DNA of 60,455 nucleotides from Gammaproteobacteria bacterium. GTDB lineage: Bacteria; Pseudomonadota; Gammaproteobacteria; DSM-16500. The notes beneath the pieces are model-generated. The model saw nothing but the letters and a program-made list of their open reading frames with translations. It was not told the DNA's origin and did not search any database. Of this stretch, positions 17,105 to 26,072 are shown in pieces. The DNA lies in assembly GCA_027459575.1 (NCBI GenBank), contig DAIDIB010000002.1, forward strand, positions 1-60,455, given 5' to 3'. Each line of letters opens with the position of its first letter. The stretch's first letter is position 1. A program made the translations under genes and the position numbers.

Positions 17105-18691
17105 GTGTCATTCAATAATTTAAATTTGCACCCAAACGTAGCAAAAGGGATTGCAGCCTGCGGTTACACCAAACCAACCCCCGTACAAAGCAAGGCTATT
17201 CCGGAAATTTTACAGGGCAGAGACGTGGTTGCTAGCGCGCAAACCGGTACCGGCAAAACCGCCGCGTTTGTACTGCCAGCCTTACATTATCTTAACTCTC
17301 AACCACACACCAAACAGACTCGTATTCTGATATTAACGCCAACTCGCGAATTAGCGGCGCAAATTACCAAAGCAGCCAGTCTGTACGGCAAGTTTTCACG
17401 TTACAACATTATCAGCCTGGTCGGCGGCATGTCGTATCATCATCAAATTAAAGATTTGCAACGCGGCGCGGATATTATTGTCGCGACACCTGGCAGATTG
17501 CTTGATCATATCGAACAACGTCGAGTAAATTTATCTAACATTGAAATGCTTATTCTTGATGAGGCAGATCGCATGTTAGACATGGGCTTTATTGAGGACG
17601 TGGAATATATTGCCAAACTGACACCCGGCAAACGACAAACCCTATTGTTTAGCGCAACAGTTGACAAGAAACTAGCGACAACCATACGACATTTACTTAA
17701 AGATCCTGTACGTATCGATCTTTCCGATAAGAAAATGACCGCACCCGACATCAAACAGGAATTATATAAAATCAACAATCCGCATCACAAACAACGTGTG
17801 CTGAAACAATTTCTCAACGATTCCAATATTTATAAAGCCATTATTTTCTCCGCGACTAAAATCAACGCAGAGCGACTGGCTGATCAGTTACAAAATGAAG
17901 GATTTAACGCGGGCGCACTGCATGGTGATTTACGGCAAAATGTGCGTAACCGCACGATTGAAGAATTACGCCGTGGCAAAATCCAGTATCTCGTCGCTAC
18001 CGACGTTGCCGCACGCGGCATTGATATTAGTGACATTACTCATGTTATCAATTACGACTTCCCGAAATTTAGCGAAGATTACGTGCATCGCATCGGCCGT
18101 ACTGGTCGCGCCGGTAAAACGGGTACCGCTATTTCATTTGTACTGCCAACTGACCTGCGCCATGTACAGGGTGTGGAAAAATATATTGGTCAGCGTTTAC
18201 AGCTGTTACAACTCAATGCTTCCGGTGAAGCCACTCAAGTGGTAGAAGATGCGCCGCGCGTGGTGCCTTTTGAGCGCAAGCGTGATGATTTCCACAAGAG
18301 AAAAAATCGCTCTGGTGACGCACCACGTGGTAAACGTCGTGATGACAACAGCCATTTTGTGCGCGATGATAATCGCAACGATAAACCAAAGAAAAAACGC
18401 TTTGGTGGCGATAGACCATTTGACAAATCAAACCGTCCTGAGCGCGATGAACGTCGTAGCAACGATACTCCTCGTAGTGAACGGTTTGCCAAAAAGCGCT
18501 TTGACGCTGACGCACCTCGCGGCGACGAGCCAAAAAGAAAACGCTTTGGCGCTGACAAGCCATTTGCAAAATCCAGTCGCGGCTCACAGGGTGAAGGCCG
18601 CTCACGCGGTGAAGGCCGCGGCGCACGCCCGTCAACAGGTAGTGGGCGTAACTGGGCGGGAAAAGCTAAACGTAATGATAGAAGAGCGTAA
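17105..18691 (+). CDS. rhlE: DEAD-box ATP-dependent RNA helicase, RhlE-like
   Basis: RNA helicase for ribosome assembly or RNA turnover. Two RecA domains: Q motif region GYTKPTPVQSKAI, motif I AQTGTGKT, motif Ia PTRELAAQ, DEAD in LILDEADRMLDMGF, SAT, then ARGIDI and HRIGRTGRAG. The core resembles RhlE; SrmB is an alternative. After ~residue 380 comes a basic, Arg/Lys/Asp/Gly-rich tail with repeated units such as KKRFGGDRPF and KRKRFGADKPF, which probably binds RNA non-specifically. It starts with GTG at 17105; the binding site lies in a hairpin, so expression is probably controlled at translation. Confidence 0.9.
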   Translation: MSFNNLNLHPNVAKGIAACGYTKPTPVQSKAIPEILQGRDVVASAQTGTGKTAAFVLPALHYLNSQPHTKQTRILILTPTRELAAQITKAASLYGKFSRYNIISLVGGMSYHHQIKDLQRGADIIVATPGRLLDHIEQRRVNLSNIEMLILDEADRMLDMGFIEDVEYIAKLTPGKRQTLLFSATVDKKLATTIRHLLKDPVRIDLSDKKMTAPDIKQELYKINNPHHKQRVLKQFLNDSNIYKAIIFSATKINAERLADQLQNEGFNAGALHGDLRQNVRNRTIEELRRGKIQYLVATDVAARGIDISDITHVINYDFPKFSEDYVHRIGRTGRAGKTGTAISFVLPTDLRHVQGVEKYIGQRLQLLQLNASGEATQVVEDAPRVVPFERKRDDFHKRKNRSGDAPRGKRRDDNSHFVRDDNRNDKPKKKRFGGDRPFDKSNRPERDERRSNDTPRSERFAKKRFDADAPRGDEPKRKRFGADKPFAKSSRGSQGEGRSRGEGRGARPSTGSGRNWAGKAKRNDRRA

Positions 18692-18704
18692 TACATTAAC
18701 CTAA

Positions 18705-18738
18705 CTGGATCCCGCGCAAAAAATCGCGCGGGATGACC
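18705..18738. repeat. Family B repeat, single hairpin
   Basis: CTGGATCCCGCGC, A-run, GCGCGGGATGACC. It lies between the helicase gene and the next gene on the same strand. Confidence 0.75.
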
Positions 18739-18760
18739 ATATCAAAAGGAGAAATCGCTC

Positions 18761-19558
18761 ATGAAAAAAATGTCTGCTGTATTTCTGGCTTTATTTGCTG
18801 TCAACGCAAGCGCGGCAAACAAGCTTCCCACTGATCTCATGTATTTAGACAAACCAATTGACGCCTTATGTTTTTCCGCCGCTGAAAAAAGCGATACGAT
18901 CGACCTTAGAGATTGTGGTTATTTAAAAGAGAAATATACAGTCAAGGGTCAAAATGCAGACCTTTTGAAAAAAGGCTATACTGGATATAACTGGCAAGAC
19001 AACAGAGAAGCCTCTTTTCAACCACAAGGTTATAGCTATTACAAAGCCTTTGACGCTGGCAACAAGCAATTCTGGATTTACAGCATTAACGGCACTGGTG
19101 GTTCAGGTGATTTTACCGCTATTCAATCTGTTAAACGAACTGATCCTGATACTCTGGCAACCAAAGTTATCATTAGCGGCGATCGTTGCAACGGCGGCAT
19201 TCAGGATGTCAGCGAAAAAGGCCGTCAACTAATATTCAGTGCCAACCTTACAGCTTTTGACTTGCTCCCGCTCGCCGACAGCAACCCGCATAATTTAAAA
19301 GCTTACGATGATCTGGCAGCTTGCGCAGTTTGCTGTACAGCCAAAGCATTTTATGAAATTGGCAGCGATGAAAAGCTTAATTTTAAATATGTTGAGCTGG
19401 ATAAAGTAACCAAAACAGAAGAAATGTCTACGCAAGGAACTCATCAGGCCTGCTTTAATAAGCTGTTTGCTTCTTATGTTAAGAAAGGTGAAACAAAGCT
19501 GAATGAGACGAAGTTGAAGAAATTTGTTAATGAGTTTAATGCGACGTGTGTTAAGTAA
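18761..19558 (+). CDS. Exported Cys-containing protein of unknown function
   Basis: 265 aa; not recognised. Residues 1-19 are a Sec signal peptide (MKKMSAVFLALF, cleavage after NASA). The mature part has eight cysteines, including AACAVCC and pairs near both ends, suggesting disulfide bonds in the periplasm or outside. AAAAGGAGA lies close upstream of the ATG, a strong Shine-Dalgarno site. No membrane segment after the signal, no lipobox. It stands alone between repeats. Confidence 0.7.
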   Translation: MKKMSAVFLALFAVNASAANKLPTDLMYLDKPIDALCFSAAEKSDTIDLRDCGYLKEKYTVKGQNADLLKKGYTGYNWQDNREASFQPQGYSYYKAFDAGNKQFWIYSINGTGGSGDFTAIQSVKRTDPDTLATKVIISGDRCNGGIQDVSEKGRQLIFSANLTAFDLLPLADSNPHNLKAYDDLAACAVCCTAKAFYEIGSDEKLNFKYVELDKVTKTEEMSTQGTHQACFNKLFASYVKKGETKLNETKLKKFVNEFNATCVK

Positions 19559-19562
19559 CACC

Positions 19563-19609
19563 CTGGATCCCGGCGAAGTTTAGCCCGGAATGTTTTAATC
19601 CGGGGCAGG
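19563..19609. repeat. Chimeric family B/family A fragment
   Basis: CTGGATCCCGGCG (family B left end) joins directly to TAGCCCGGAATG...AATCCGGGGC (family A half). Confidence 0.65.
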
Positions 19610-19620
19610 GACGAGATACT

Positions 19621-21483
19621 TTAATAATGAGGACGTAATGTCTCTGAATCTGATTCTGATGACAATAAACGATTGACACTTTCAATCATTAGCCCTAACG
19701 AATCGCTTTTATTGATTATCTGTAATATTTGTCTGCTTTTTAAACCAGTCTCACGCGAAAATATCGTGCGACTTTGAGCATCAGTAGCTTTAGAATAATC
19801 AGCAGCAATTTTTTTCAGCGATACCAGGAACTCTTGTGGTTCTATCGCACCACGATATGCTTTTTCTAACAACTCCCTTAATCCAGGTATTCTCTCACTG
19901 ATGTTATCCGATAGTTTCAAGACAAATGCGGATAGTTGTGAGCTCATATATGCATTTACCAGACCATCTGCTAACTGGGATAAGGACTTCTGTACAACTG
20001 GTTCAGATGAACTATTAACTGCGGATTTTAACACGTCTATAATAGAAGCGTTGGGATCAGGATCGTTGCGTGAATACAAAGCCAGCAATTCTTTCATATC
20101 GGCCATTAGATTATCTAGCGAATCGCCTTTTTTGAGACAATTTTGTATTACCTTCAACACTACCTGTTTGATAATCTGATCAAGTTCACCCATCAACGAA
20201 GATTGTTTATATTCAGGATTTGCTATCTCTTTAAATATTAATGTAGTCATAAGCAGCTTGTTGAGATGCAGTAAATTAATACTGTCAGGATTTGAGTCAT
20301 TAATGCTCGATACTAAATTGCGCATATGGACTGCGTAATCCGATGCCATTTTTATATTTTCTTCTTTAGAAAACATCGCAAGCATCTCAATTGTAGGTTT
20401 GAAAAAGCCTTCCAAAGTAGGTTGAATTAGAAAATTATCATCAAGATTTGGTGTGTTTTGTTTATAGTAATCTCTAATGACCTGATATTTAGATAGCAAT
20501 TGTACGGTATGTGTTCGGCTCAAATCGGGCGGATCCAGTTTGAGTGCGTCAACCAGTCGAGCGGCAACCTCTTGCGCATCTTCGTTTGTAGATTCGACTA
20601 TATTCTTCACATGATAATCCAGCAAAAGACAGCCCATATGTTTGGCTTCAAAATGGATGCTTTTAATGGCTGATGCTATTGCATCATCTAAATTTTTAGC
20701 CACGACAAACAGCCCCATCCAGTTTCCTTCATTTCGCGCGACGGGTGTGTATACGCTCCGATCCATCATAAAATCTGGATTACTAGTTTGCACCATACCG
20801 TGATCATCAAAATCAGGTATCATCCCTCTGGCATGGCAAACCTGCCTTACAGCACCCGGCCCAGTGCAACCAACCGTCCAGTTTACTTTCATATCAAATT
20901 CATTATAAAGATATATGTTTTTATCTTTAGCGTAGTACGATTTAGTGAATTCATCATGATTCATTTTCGCCCTTTCATATAATTCAGTCATAAATGGATG
21001 ATCAGGTGTGCAAATGAACCCATCATTACCAATGGCTTCCGCATTCTGTGTAAATTGATTTATTTTTAAGACTTCAGTCTTGTCGGGATTATCAAATAAA
21101 TGATCGTGATTCAACTTAAGTTTGCCAGCGAGAATGTCGCTGTCTAAATACACACCGCCAAATTTCTTTAAAATTGCGTAACGCAAAATGTCGCTCGATG
21201 CACCATAATTTGGTTCGAGATGATCAATATGATAACGAGAGTACTCATCTGCGACACCTTCTTCGTTAATATCTTTTAAAATGATTTTTGGATCTTCATC
21301 AAACTTGTACTTTGTTTTGTATTTTTCTAATAATTCGGGTGGCGTGGTTTTTTTATCAACCCATAAAATGGTTTCAAATTCAGGGTTCTTTCTTGCCCAT
21401 TCCTTAACATGTGCAACATTGTCAGGTGGTAATAACTTTTCACCCCCAGCCCATATAAAGTGTTGTAGTTTAGGAACCGGCAT
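19621..21483 (-). CDS. DXD-type glycosyltransferase related to TcdA/TcdB catalytic domains (effector candidate)
   Basis: 620 aa. The N-terminal ~250 residues match the Gly_transf_sug/TcdA-TcdB-type GT-A fold: IPK-like start VPKLQHFIWAGG, ASSDILRYAILKKFGG and DXD as Asp114-Ser-Asp116 in GGVYLDSDIL, which binds UDP-sugar with a metal ion. In clostridial toxins and several Legionella effectors this domain glycosylates host GTPases or other host proteins. The remaining ~370 residues are helical and unknown. No signal peptide. The start at 21483 is preferred because GGAGG lies 5 bases upstream. It follows an LRR gene on the same strand, probably in one transcript. Confidence 0.8.
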   Translation of the reverse strand: MPVPKLQHFIWAGGEKLLPPDNVAHVKEWARKNPEFETILWVDKKTTPPELLEKYKTKYKFDEDPKIILKDINEEGVADEYSRYHIDHLEPNYGASSDILRYAILKKFGGVYLDSDILAGKLKLNHDHLFDNPDKTEVLKINQFTQNAEAIGNDGFICTPDHPFMTELYERAKMNHDEFTKSYYAKDKNIYLYNEFDMKVNWTVGCTGPGAVRQVCHARGMIPDFDDHGMVQTSNPDFMMDRSVYTPVARNEGNWMGLFVVAKNLDDAIASAIKSIHFEAKHMGCLLLDYHVKNIVESTNEDAQEVAARLVDALKLDPPDLSRTHTVQLLSKYQVIRDYYKQNTPNLDDNFLIQPTLEGFFKPTIEMLAMFSKEENIKMASDYAVHMRNLVSSINDSNPDSINLLHLNKLLMTTLIFKEIANPEYKQSSLMGELDQIIKQVVLKVIQNCLKKGDSLDNLMADMKELLALYSRNDPDPNASIIDVLKSAVNSSSEPVVQKSLSQLADGLVNAYMSSQLSAFVLKLSDNISERIPGLRELLEKAYRGAIEPQEFLVSLKKIAADYSKATDAQSRTIFSRETGLKSRQILQIINKSDSLGLMIESVNRLLSSESDSETLRPHY

Positions 21484-21510
21484 AAATACCTCCACTTACT
21501 GAGTTTTGGA

Positions 21511-21530
21511 CACAAAAAATCCGGGGCTAG
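21511..21530. repeat. Family A fragment supplying the LRR gene stop
   Basis: CACAAAAAATCCGGGGCTAG: a degenerate half element. On the minus strand its TAG is the stop of the upstream LRR gene. Confidence 0.55.
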
Positions 21531-23911
21531 TTTAAGGTTTTCCTGTGTACAACAGCGCTAGGCGATGATTGTGCGACAGGTTCTGCTCGCATTAGCGCTT
21601 CACACCAGCTTTTTAGCGGGTCAAGTAACTCAATAGTATGCGGTCGATTCGCCACTCTGAAGCATGCAAATCCAAAGTGTTTATAAACACTTTTGACACA
21701 ATCATGAAAATGATCATCCGCATGATAGCCCTGTTTATCTGACTTGAATTCCAGATAAAGTTGATTTGGCCGCTCAGAAAAGCGCCTTAACGCTCCAGAT
21801 GCAATTATCTCTTTAATGGCTTTTGTATTTTTTTCGTTGCACATTGCACCAAACCATTCTGACGTTAGTACGTGTTTTAATACAGGATCGACAACCTCAG
21901 CGACCGTTGGATGCTCACCCCATTCAAACTTATGCTTCGGCTCAAAAACCTTGCCAGATGGAGGCCTTGCTTCCCTTTTATTTGCCAGTGAATCGCTAAA
22001 ATATTTATCAATTACCTCCATTCCATTTTTATCCCAGTCAGGATAATTATCACGTATATATATAATTAATGGATCTGTGTCATTTTTCGGTGGAATAACT
22101 GTGCAATTTTCAATTAACCGTTTAAATCCTTTTAGAGCCGAAAAAACAAGCCTCCATTCCTCATCATCCAACATCGCTGGATTTTTAGACTTTTCCACAT
22201 ATTGCAATTTTGACAAGATCACTGTTTTTACGAATTTATTTTCATCCAGTGTTTTAGTATTTTTAATCAAAGCACGCCACGCACTTCTTATTTTATCTTC
22301 GGCCTTATCTAACCCCTCTAAACTATTAATTTGAGGAATATCTTCTATTTCAATATCGAATTTATGAGACTGAAAAAAAGCACTCGAGCCTGTTTCCACT
22401 TTAGCACTTTCACTGGCTAATTGACGCAATATTACGCACTCAAGGCATAAAAATGATCTTTCAGGAGCAATATCAGGACTCGTATTCACATCTGCACCTA
22501 AAATGACCGCACCTAATAAATAGCGGTGATACAAACTCCTCAGACTGTCGTCCATAACCACTAAAGCGCCATCTTCACCTGTCAATGTCGTCATTAACGT
22601 TTCAAAAAATGCTGAGTGTCGATTATTTAATTTTTCATTTTCAGAGAGAGTTTTACCTGGCTCTTGCGGTTCTAAATTGCCATTATAAACAGCCGTCACC
22701 ATTTTTAAACGAGCCATAAGAAACTCGGGACGATCCTTTGGAATTAACGCAATAATTTCGCATCCTTTTTCGCCGAAGCCGTTTTGTAACAGCCAATCAG
22801 ATGCTGATAATAGCAAGTTAACAAATTTCTCCTGATACCTTTTAACATCTTCGCCCGTATAAATATGCTCATAAAATTTACGTCCATATTCCTCTTGCAA
22901 TACAAAAATAAATTCATGTATCTCATTTGCCATCTTAACAATTTCTTCTGAAATTTCTCTTATCTTCTTCTCATCGAGATTATACGGATTGGTGTTAACC
23001 AGCGCTTGAAGACTTGCGATAACATGAAGACATTGAAATATTCCAAAACCAGCCTTTCGATAGTCATCATCTTTTATTAATACATCTATAAACAATGCGG
23101 GATTTAATTCGCATACAGTCTCGAAAAACTTATAGCTCTTTATAGTGATAGGCAGTGATCCCAACTTTAGATGTGCAATATTTGCATTACCTGTTAACCA
23201 GCCAAAATGATTTTCAAATTTAGTTACATCTAAATTGTTACCACTCAAATCAACGAAGCTCAATGACAGGTTTGTACGTAATCCGCTAGATAACATGTCC
23301 ATCAGTGAATCTGTCCATTCATTACCTCTTTTCTTTGTGGCACAGGAAGCAAGGTTAAGAGAGGTCAGTGTCTGATTATATTTAATCGCGCCAATAATTT
23401 TAACAATTCCTATTACCGACAACTGGTTCATGCTTAAATCAAGAGAAGTAAGAGAATTATTCTGTTGCAATGCCTTACAAAGGGCATCAACACAATCCAT
23501 TTTTAGCAAGTTATCATTTAGACTTAGATACGATAGCGTCTTATTAGCTATTAGCGCTTCTGTTAACGGTGCGATATCAAGGATATCGCAATGGGATAAA
23601 TTCAGAGCAGTGATTGTATCATTCGCTTTAAGCAAATCAGCTAACAAACTCAGATCTTGACGAGAAACAAATACATCTTTTCTGGAAATTGCGGTGATGA
23701 ATGTGCGAGGAAGAATAACTTTAAGTGCATTGATAATTTCCGCTGTTAACTCTACCTCTTTTCCCAAATATAATTCATGTATGTCTTTATTTTTAGTAGC
23801 GTCTTCGAGCACACGCGCCAGATCTGCATTTTGGGCGCGAATAGCCTTAAGAGATTCTGTAAGCTCCTCGTCGGAAATAACGCGTGAATCACCGTGCCTG
23901 CCGATCGACAT
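21527..23911 (-). CDS. Large leucine-rich-repeat protein (effector candidate)
   Basis: 794 aa. Residues ~90-265 hold ribonuclease-inhibitor-like LRRs (TITALNLSHCDIL, TLSYLSLNDNLLKM, SLTSLDLSMNQLSV, TLTSLNLASC, SLSFVDLSGNNL). The rest is mostly helical, with a C-terminal domain from ~650 holding EFKSDKQGYHADDHFHDCV that I cannot name. RNI-type LRRs with 28-29 residue period are of eukaryotic type and in intracellular bacteria bind host proteins. No signal peptide. GGGGG 5 bases before the ATG at 23911 supports that start. The stop TAG is part of a family A fragment. The DXD glycosyltransferase starts about 40 bases downstream. Confidence 0.78.
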   Translation of the reverse strand: MSIGRHGDSRVISDEELTESLKAIRAQNADLARVLEDATKNKDIHELYLGKEVELTAEIINALKVILPRTFITAISRKDVFVSRQDLSLLADLLKANDTITALNLSHCDILDIAPLTEALIANKTLSYLSLNDNLLKMDCVDALCKALQQNNSLTSLDLSMNQLSVIGIVKIIGAIKYNQTLTSLNLASCATKKRGNEWTDSLMDMLSSGLRTNLSLSFVDLSGNNLDVTKFENHFGWLTGNANIAHLKLGSLPITIKSYKFFETVCELNPALFIDVLIKDDDYRKAGFGIFQCLHVIASLQALVNTNPYNLDEKKIREISEEIVKMANEIHEFIFVLQEEYGRKFYEHIYTGEDVKRYQEKFVNLLLSASDWLLQNGFGEKGCEIIALIPKDRPEFLMARLKMVTAVYNGNLEPQEPGKTLSENEKLNNRHSAFFETLMTTLTGEDGALVVMDDSLRSLYHRYLLGAVILGADVNTSPDIAPERSFLCLECVILRQLASESAKVETGSSAFFQSHKFDIEIEDIPQINSLEGLDKAEDKIRSAWRALIKNTKTLDENKFVKTVILSKLQYVEKSKNPAMLDDEEWRLVFSALKGFKRLIENCTVIPPKNDTDPLIIYIRDNYPDWDKNGMEVIDKYFSDSLANKREARPPSGKVFEPKHKFEWGEHPTVAEVVDPVLKHVLTSEWFGAMCNEKNTKAIKEIIASGALRRFSERPNQLYLEFKSDKQGYHADDHFHDCVKSVYKHFGFACFRVANRPHTIELLDPLKSWCEALMRAEPVAQSSPSAVVHRKTLN

Positions 23912-24035
23912 ACACACCCCCGTTTTTCAATTTTTATAGTAACACTATTATTATAAGCTAATAATAACAGGATAGGATTAAAAATAAACCCAATAGAATC
24001 AAGCAGTGAGAAGGAATCAAATTCCCCCGAGACAT

Positions 24036-24060
24036 GATCCCGACTTTCGCCGGGACGACG
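24036..24060. repeat. Family B repeat, half element
   Basis: GATCCCGACTTTCGCCGGGACGACG between the LRR gene and the EVE gene. The 150-base spacer also holds AT-rich sequence with TATAAT-like boxes for the LRR gene. Confidence 0.75.
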
Positions 24061-24070
24061 CGTAGGAGGG

Positions 24071-24526
24071 TTACATTTTAATAATCGCTTTCCATTCTTC
24101 TGATGTAACAGGTGTGATCGACAAGCGGTTGCCTTTGCGATTGATAAGCATATTTTTGAGCTTGGGGTTATGCTTGATCTCATCGAGTGTAATTAATCGC
24201 GGAAATTTTTCTATTAATTTGACATCCACCATGTACCAGCGCGGATTGTCGGGTGTGCTTTTGGGATCGTAATGATCTGAATCCAGACTCCACGCTGTAT
24301 TGTCTGGATAGCCTTCTTTGACAATTTCCACAATACCTGCGATGCCGGGTGGCGTGCAACTGGAGTGATAAAAAAAGCCTAAATCGCCTTTTTTCATTTC
24401 ATCGCGCAGCATGTTGCGGACTTGATAATTACGCACACCGTCCCAGGGTGCGGTTTTATTGGGACGGTTGGCCAAGTCATCGATGCTGAAGCAGGATGGT
24501 TCGGATTTTAGGAGCCAGTAGTGCAT
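24071..24526 (-). CDS. EVE-domain protein (THYN1-like)
   Basis: 151 aa, a full single EVE domain. Starts MHYWLLKSEPSCFSIDDL, then the conserved WDGVRNYQVRNMLR and GFFYHSSC, with YPDNTAWSLDSDHYDPKS, all diagnostic of the family. EVE domains bind modified bases in DNA or RNA and occur near restriction or RNA-modification functions; the exact role is unknown. The longer frame to 24616 runs into a family A repeat and is rejected; the ATG at 24526 matches family N-termini. Confidence 0.9.
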   Translation of the reverse strand: MHYWLLKSEPSCFSIDDLANRPNKTAPWDGVRNYQVRNMLRDEMKKGDLGFFYHSSCTPPGIAGIVEIVKEGYPDNTAWSLDSDHYDPKSTPDNPRWYMVDVKLIEKFPRLITLDEIKHNPKLKNMLINRKGNRLSITPVTSEEWKAIIKM

Positions 24527-24549
24527 GTGGAGACCTTGTTGCGATCCGC

Positions 24550-24635
24550 GTAGCCCGGGTGCGTTTTTTACACCCGGGGAGCAGAGTTTAAACGAAGCAC
24601 CGCTCCCCGGGTGCAAAGGAACGCACCCGGGCTAC
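24550..24635. repeat. Family A repeat, full copy
   Basis: GTAGCCCGGGTGCG...GGGGAGC, the internal TTTAAACGAAGC module, then GCTCCCCGGGTGC...CGCACCCGGGCTAC. Its right end is 4 bases from the rho stop codon. Confidence 0.92.
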
Positions 24636-24639
24636 ATAT

Positions 24640-25908
24640 CTAAGACTTCATCGAATCAAAAAATTCTTCATTCTTCTTGGTGCCGCGCATCTTGTCGATC
24701 AAAAATTCGGTGGCGCCTTCTTCCATCGGCTGCATCAGCTTGCGCAGGATCCAGATTTTTTGCAGTTCTTCTTTTGGTACAAATTTTTCATCACGACGCG
24801 TACCGCTACGATTAATGTTAATAGCAGGATACACACGACGTTCGGCAATTTTACGATCCAGATGGATTTCCATGTTGCCGGTACCTTTAAATTCTTCGTA
24901 AATCACGTCGTCCATCTTGGAGCCGGTTTCAACCAGCGCGGTAGCGATAATGGTCAAGCTGCCGCCTTCTTCGATATTACGCGCCGCACCGAAGAAGCGC
25001 TTTGGACGTTGCAATGCATTGGAATCCACACCACCAGTAAGTACCTTACCTGATGCTGGCACCACGGTGTTGTAAGCACGAGCGAGACGCGTGATAGAAT
25101 CAAGCAGCACCACCACATCGCGTTTATGCTCCACCAGACGCTTAGCTTTTTCGATAACCATTTCCGCGACTTGCACGTGACGATTAGCTGGTTCGTCAAA
25201 GGTACTGGCGATCACTTCACCACGCACGGTGCGCGACATTTCGGTGACTTCTTCAGGACGCTCGTCGATCAGCAACACGATTAAGTGACATTCAGGATGA
25301 TTATGCGCGATCGAATGCGCGATATTTTGCAGCATCATGGTCTTACCGGCTTTAGGCGGCGATACAATCAAACCACGCTGGCCTTTACCAAATGGCGCGA
25401 CTAAGTCAATCACACGCGCGGTGATATCCTCGGTACTGCCGTTGCCTAATTCCATCTTGAGACGATCTTCAGCGAACAATGGCGTGAGGTTTTCGAATAA
25501 TACTTTGCTCTTGGCGTTTTCTGGCGCCTCAAAGTTAATTTCATCTACTTTGAGTAAGGCAAAATAACGTTCGCCTTCTTTTGGCGGGCGAATTTTGCCG
25601 GAAATGGTATCGCCAGTGCGTAAATTGAAGCGGCGAATTTGACTAGGAGAAACATAGATATCATCAGGACCAGCTAGATAAGAACCTTCGGCGGAACGCA
25701 AGAAGCCAAAGCCATCTTGCAAAATTTCCAACACCCCATCACCATGAATATCCTCGCCGCGCTTGGCGTGCTCTTTTAAAATGGCAAAGATAATGTCTTG
25801 TTTTCTGGAACGGGCCATATTCTCAATGCCGTAGCCATCAGAGATGGTAACGAGTTCAGCCGCGCTTTTCTTCTTAAGTTCCGTGAGGTTGGTAACTATG
25901 GTACTCAT
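24640..25908 (-). CDS. rho: Transcription termination factor Rho
   Basis: Hexameric RNA-dependent ATPase that ends transcription. 422 aa (E. coli 419). N-terminal helix domain, cold-shock-like RNA-binding domain ([22 protein letters not shown]), Walker A region [10 protein letters not shown], Walker [19 protein letters not shown] loop [17 protein letters not shown]. Everything expected is present. In many gammaproteobacteria trxA is directly upstream; here a GT-C gene lies between. A 164-base leader precedes rho and may hold autoregulatory signals. Confidence 0.98.
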   Translation of the reverse strand: MSTIVTNLTELKKKSAAELVTISDGYGIENMARSRKQDIIFAILKEHAKRGEDIHGDGVLEILQDGFGFLRSAEGSYLAGPDDIYVSPSQIRRFNLRTGDTISGKIRPPKEGERYFALLKVDEINFEAPENAKSKVLFENLTPLFAEDRLKMELGNGSTEDITARVIDLVAPFGKGQRGLIVSPPKAGKTMMLQNIAHSIAHNHPECHLIVLLIDERPEEVTEMSRTVRGEVIASTFDEPANRHVQVAEMVIEKAKRLVEHKRDVVVLLDSITRLARAYNTVVPASGKVLTGGVDSNALQRPKRFFGAARNIEEGGSLTIIATALVETGSKMDDVIYEEFKGTGNMEIHLDRKIAERRVYPAININRSGTRRDEKFVPKEELQKIWILRKLMQPMEEGATEFLIDKMRGTKKNEEFFDSMKS

Positions 25909-26039
25909 ATGTGGTATTTCGCCTTAAATATATCAAAAAATTGGGGTTTTTTACAAAGAGAGTAACGGAGGTATACCTGGCCTGGAAACATTACAAAGGG
26001 AGTTTTGGAACAGGTAAACCGGAGTCATCTTATTTCTTA

Positions 26040-26068
26040 AAATTAACATTAAATAATTGAGTTTGCAA
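26040..26068 (-). promoter_or_regulatory. Putative rho promoter
   Basis: On the minus strand TTGCAA (26063-26068), 17 bases, TAATTT (26040-26045). It lies just after the stop of the upstream glycosyltransferase gene and leaves a leader of about 130 bases before rho. Confidence 0.5.
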
Positions 26069-26072
26069 GCGC

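Noticed and set aside
18235..18704. Long frames on both strands over the helicase tail
   Set aside because: Artifacts of the repetitive Arg/Lys/Asp codons; the RhlE frame is continuous and has the domain signatures.
24527..24616. N-terminal extension of the EVE protein
   Set aside because: It is encoded by a family A repeat, and EVE proteins start at MHYWLLKSEP.
25909..26072. tRNA, small RNA or riboswitch in the rho leader
   Set aside because: No cloverleaf or known aptamer pattern could be seen; only a candidate promoter and unstructured AT-rich sequence.
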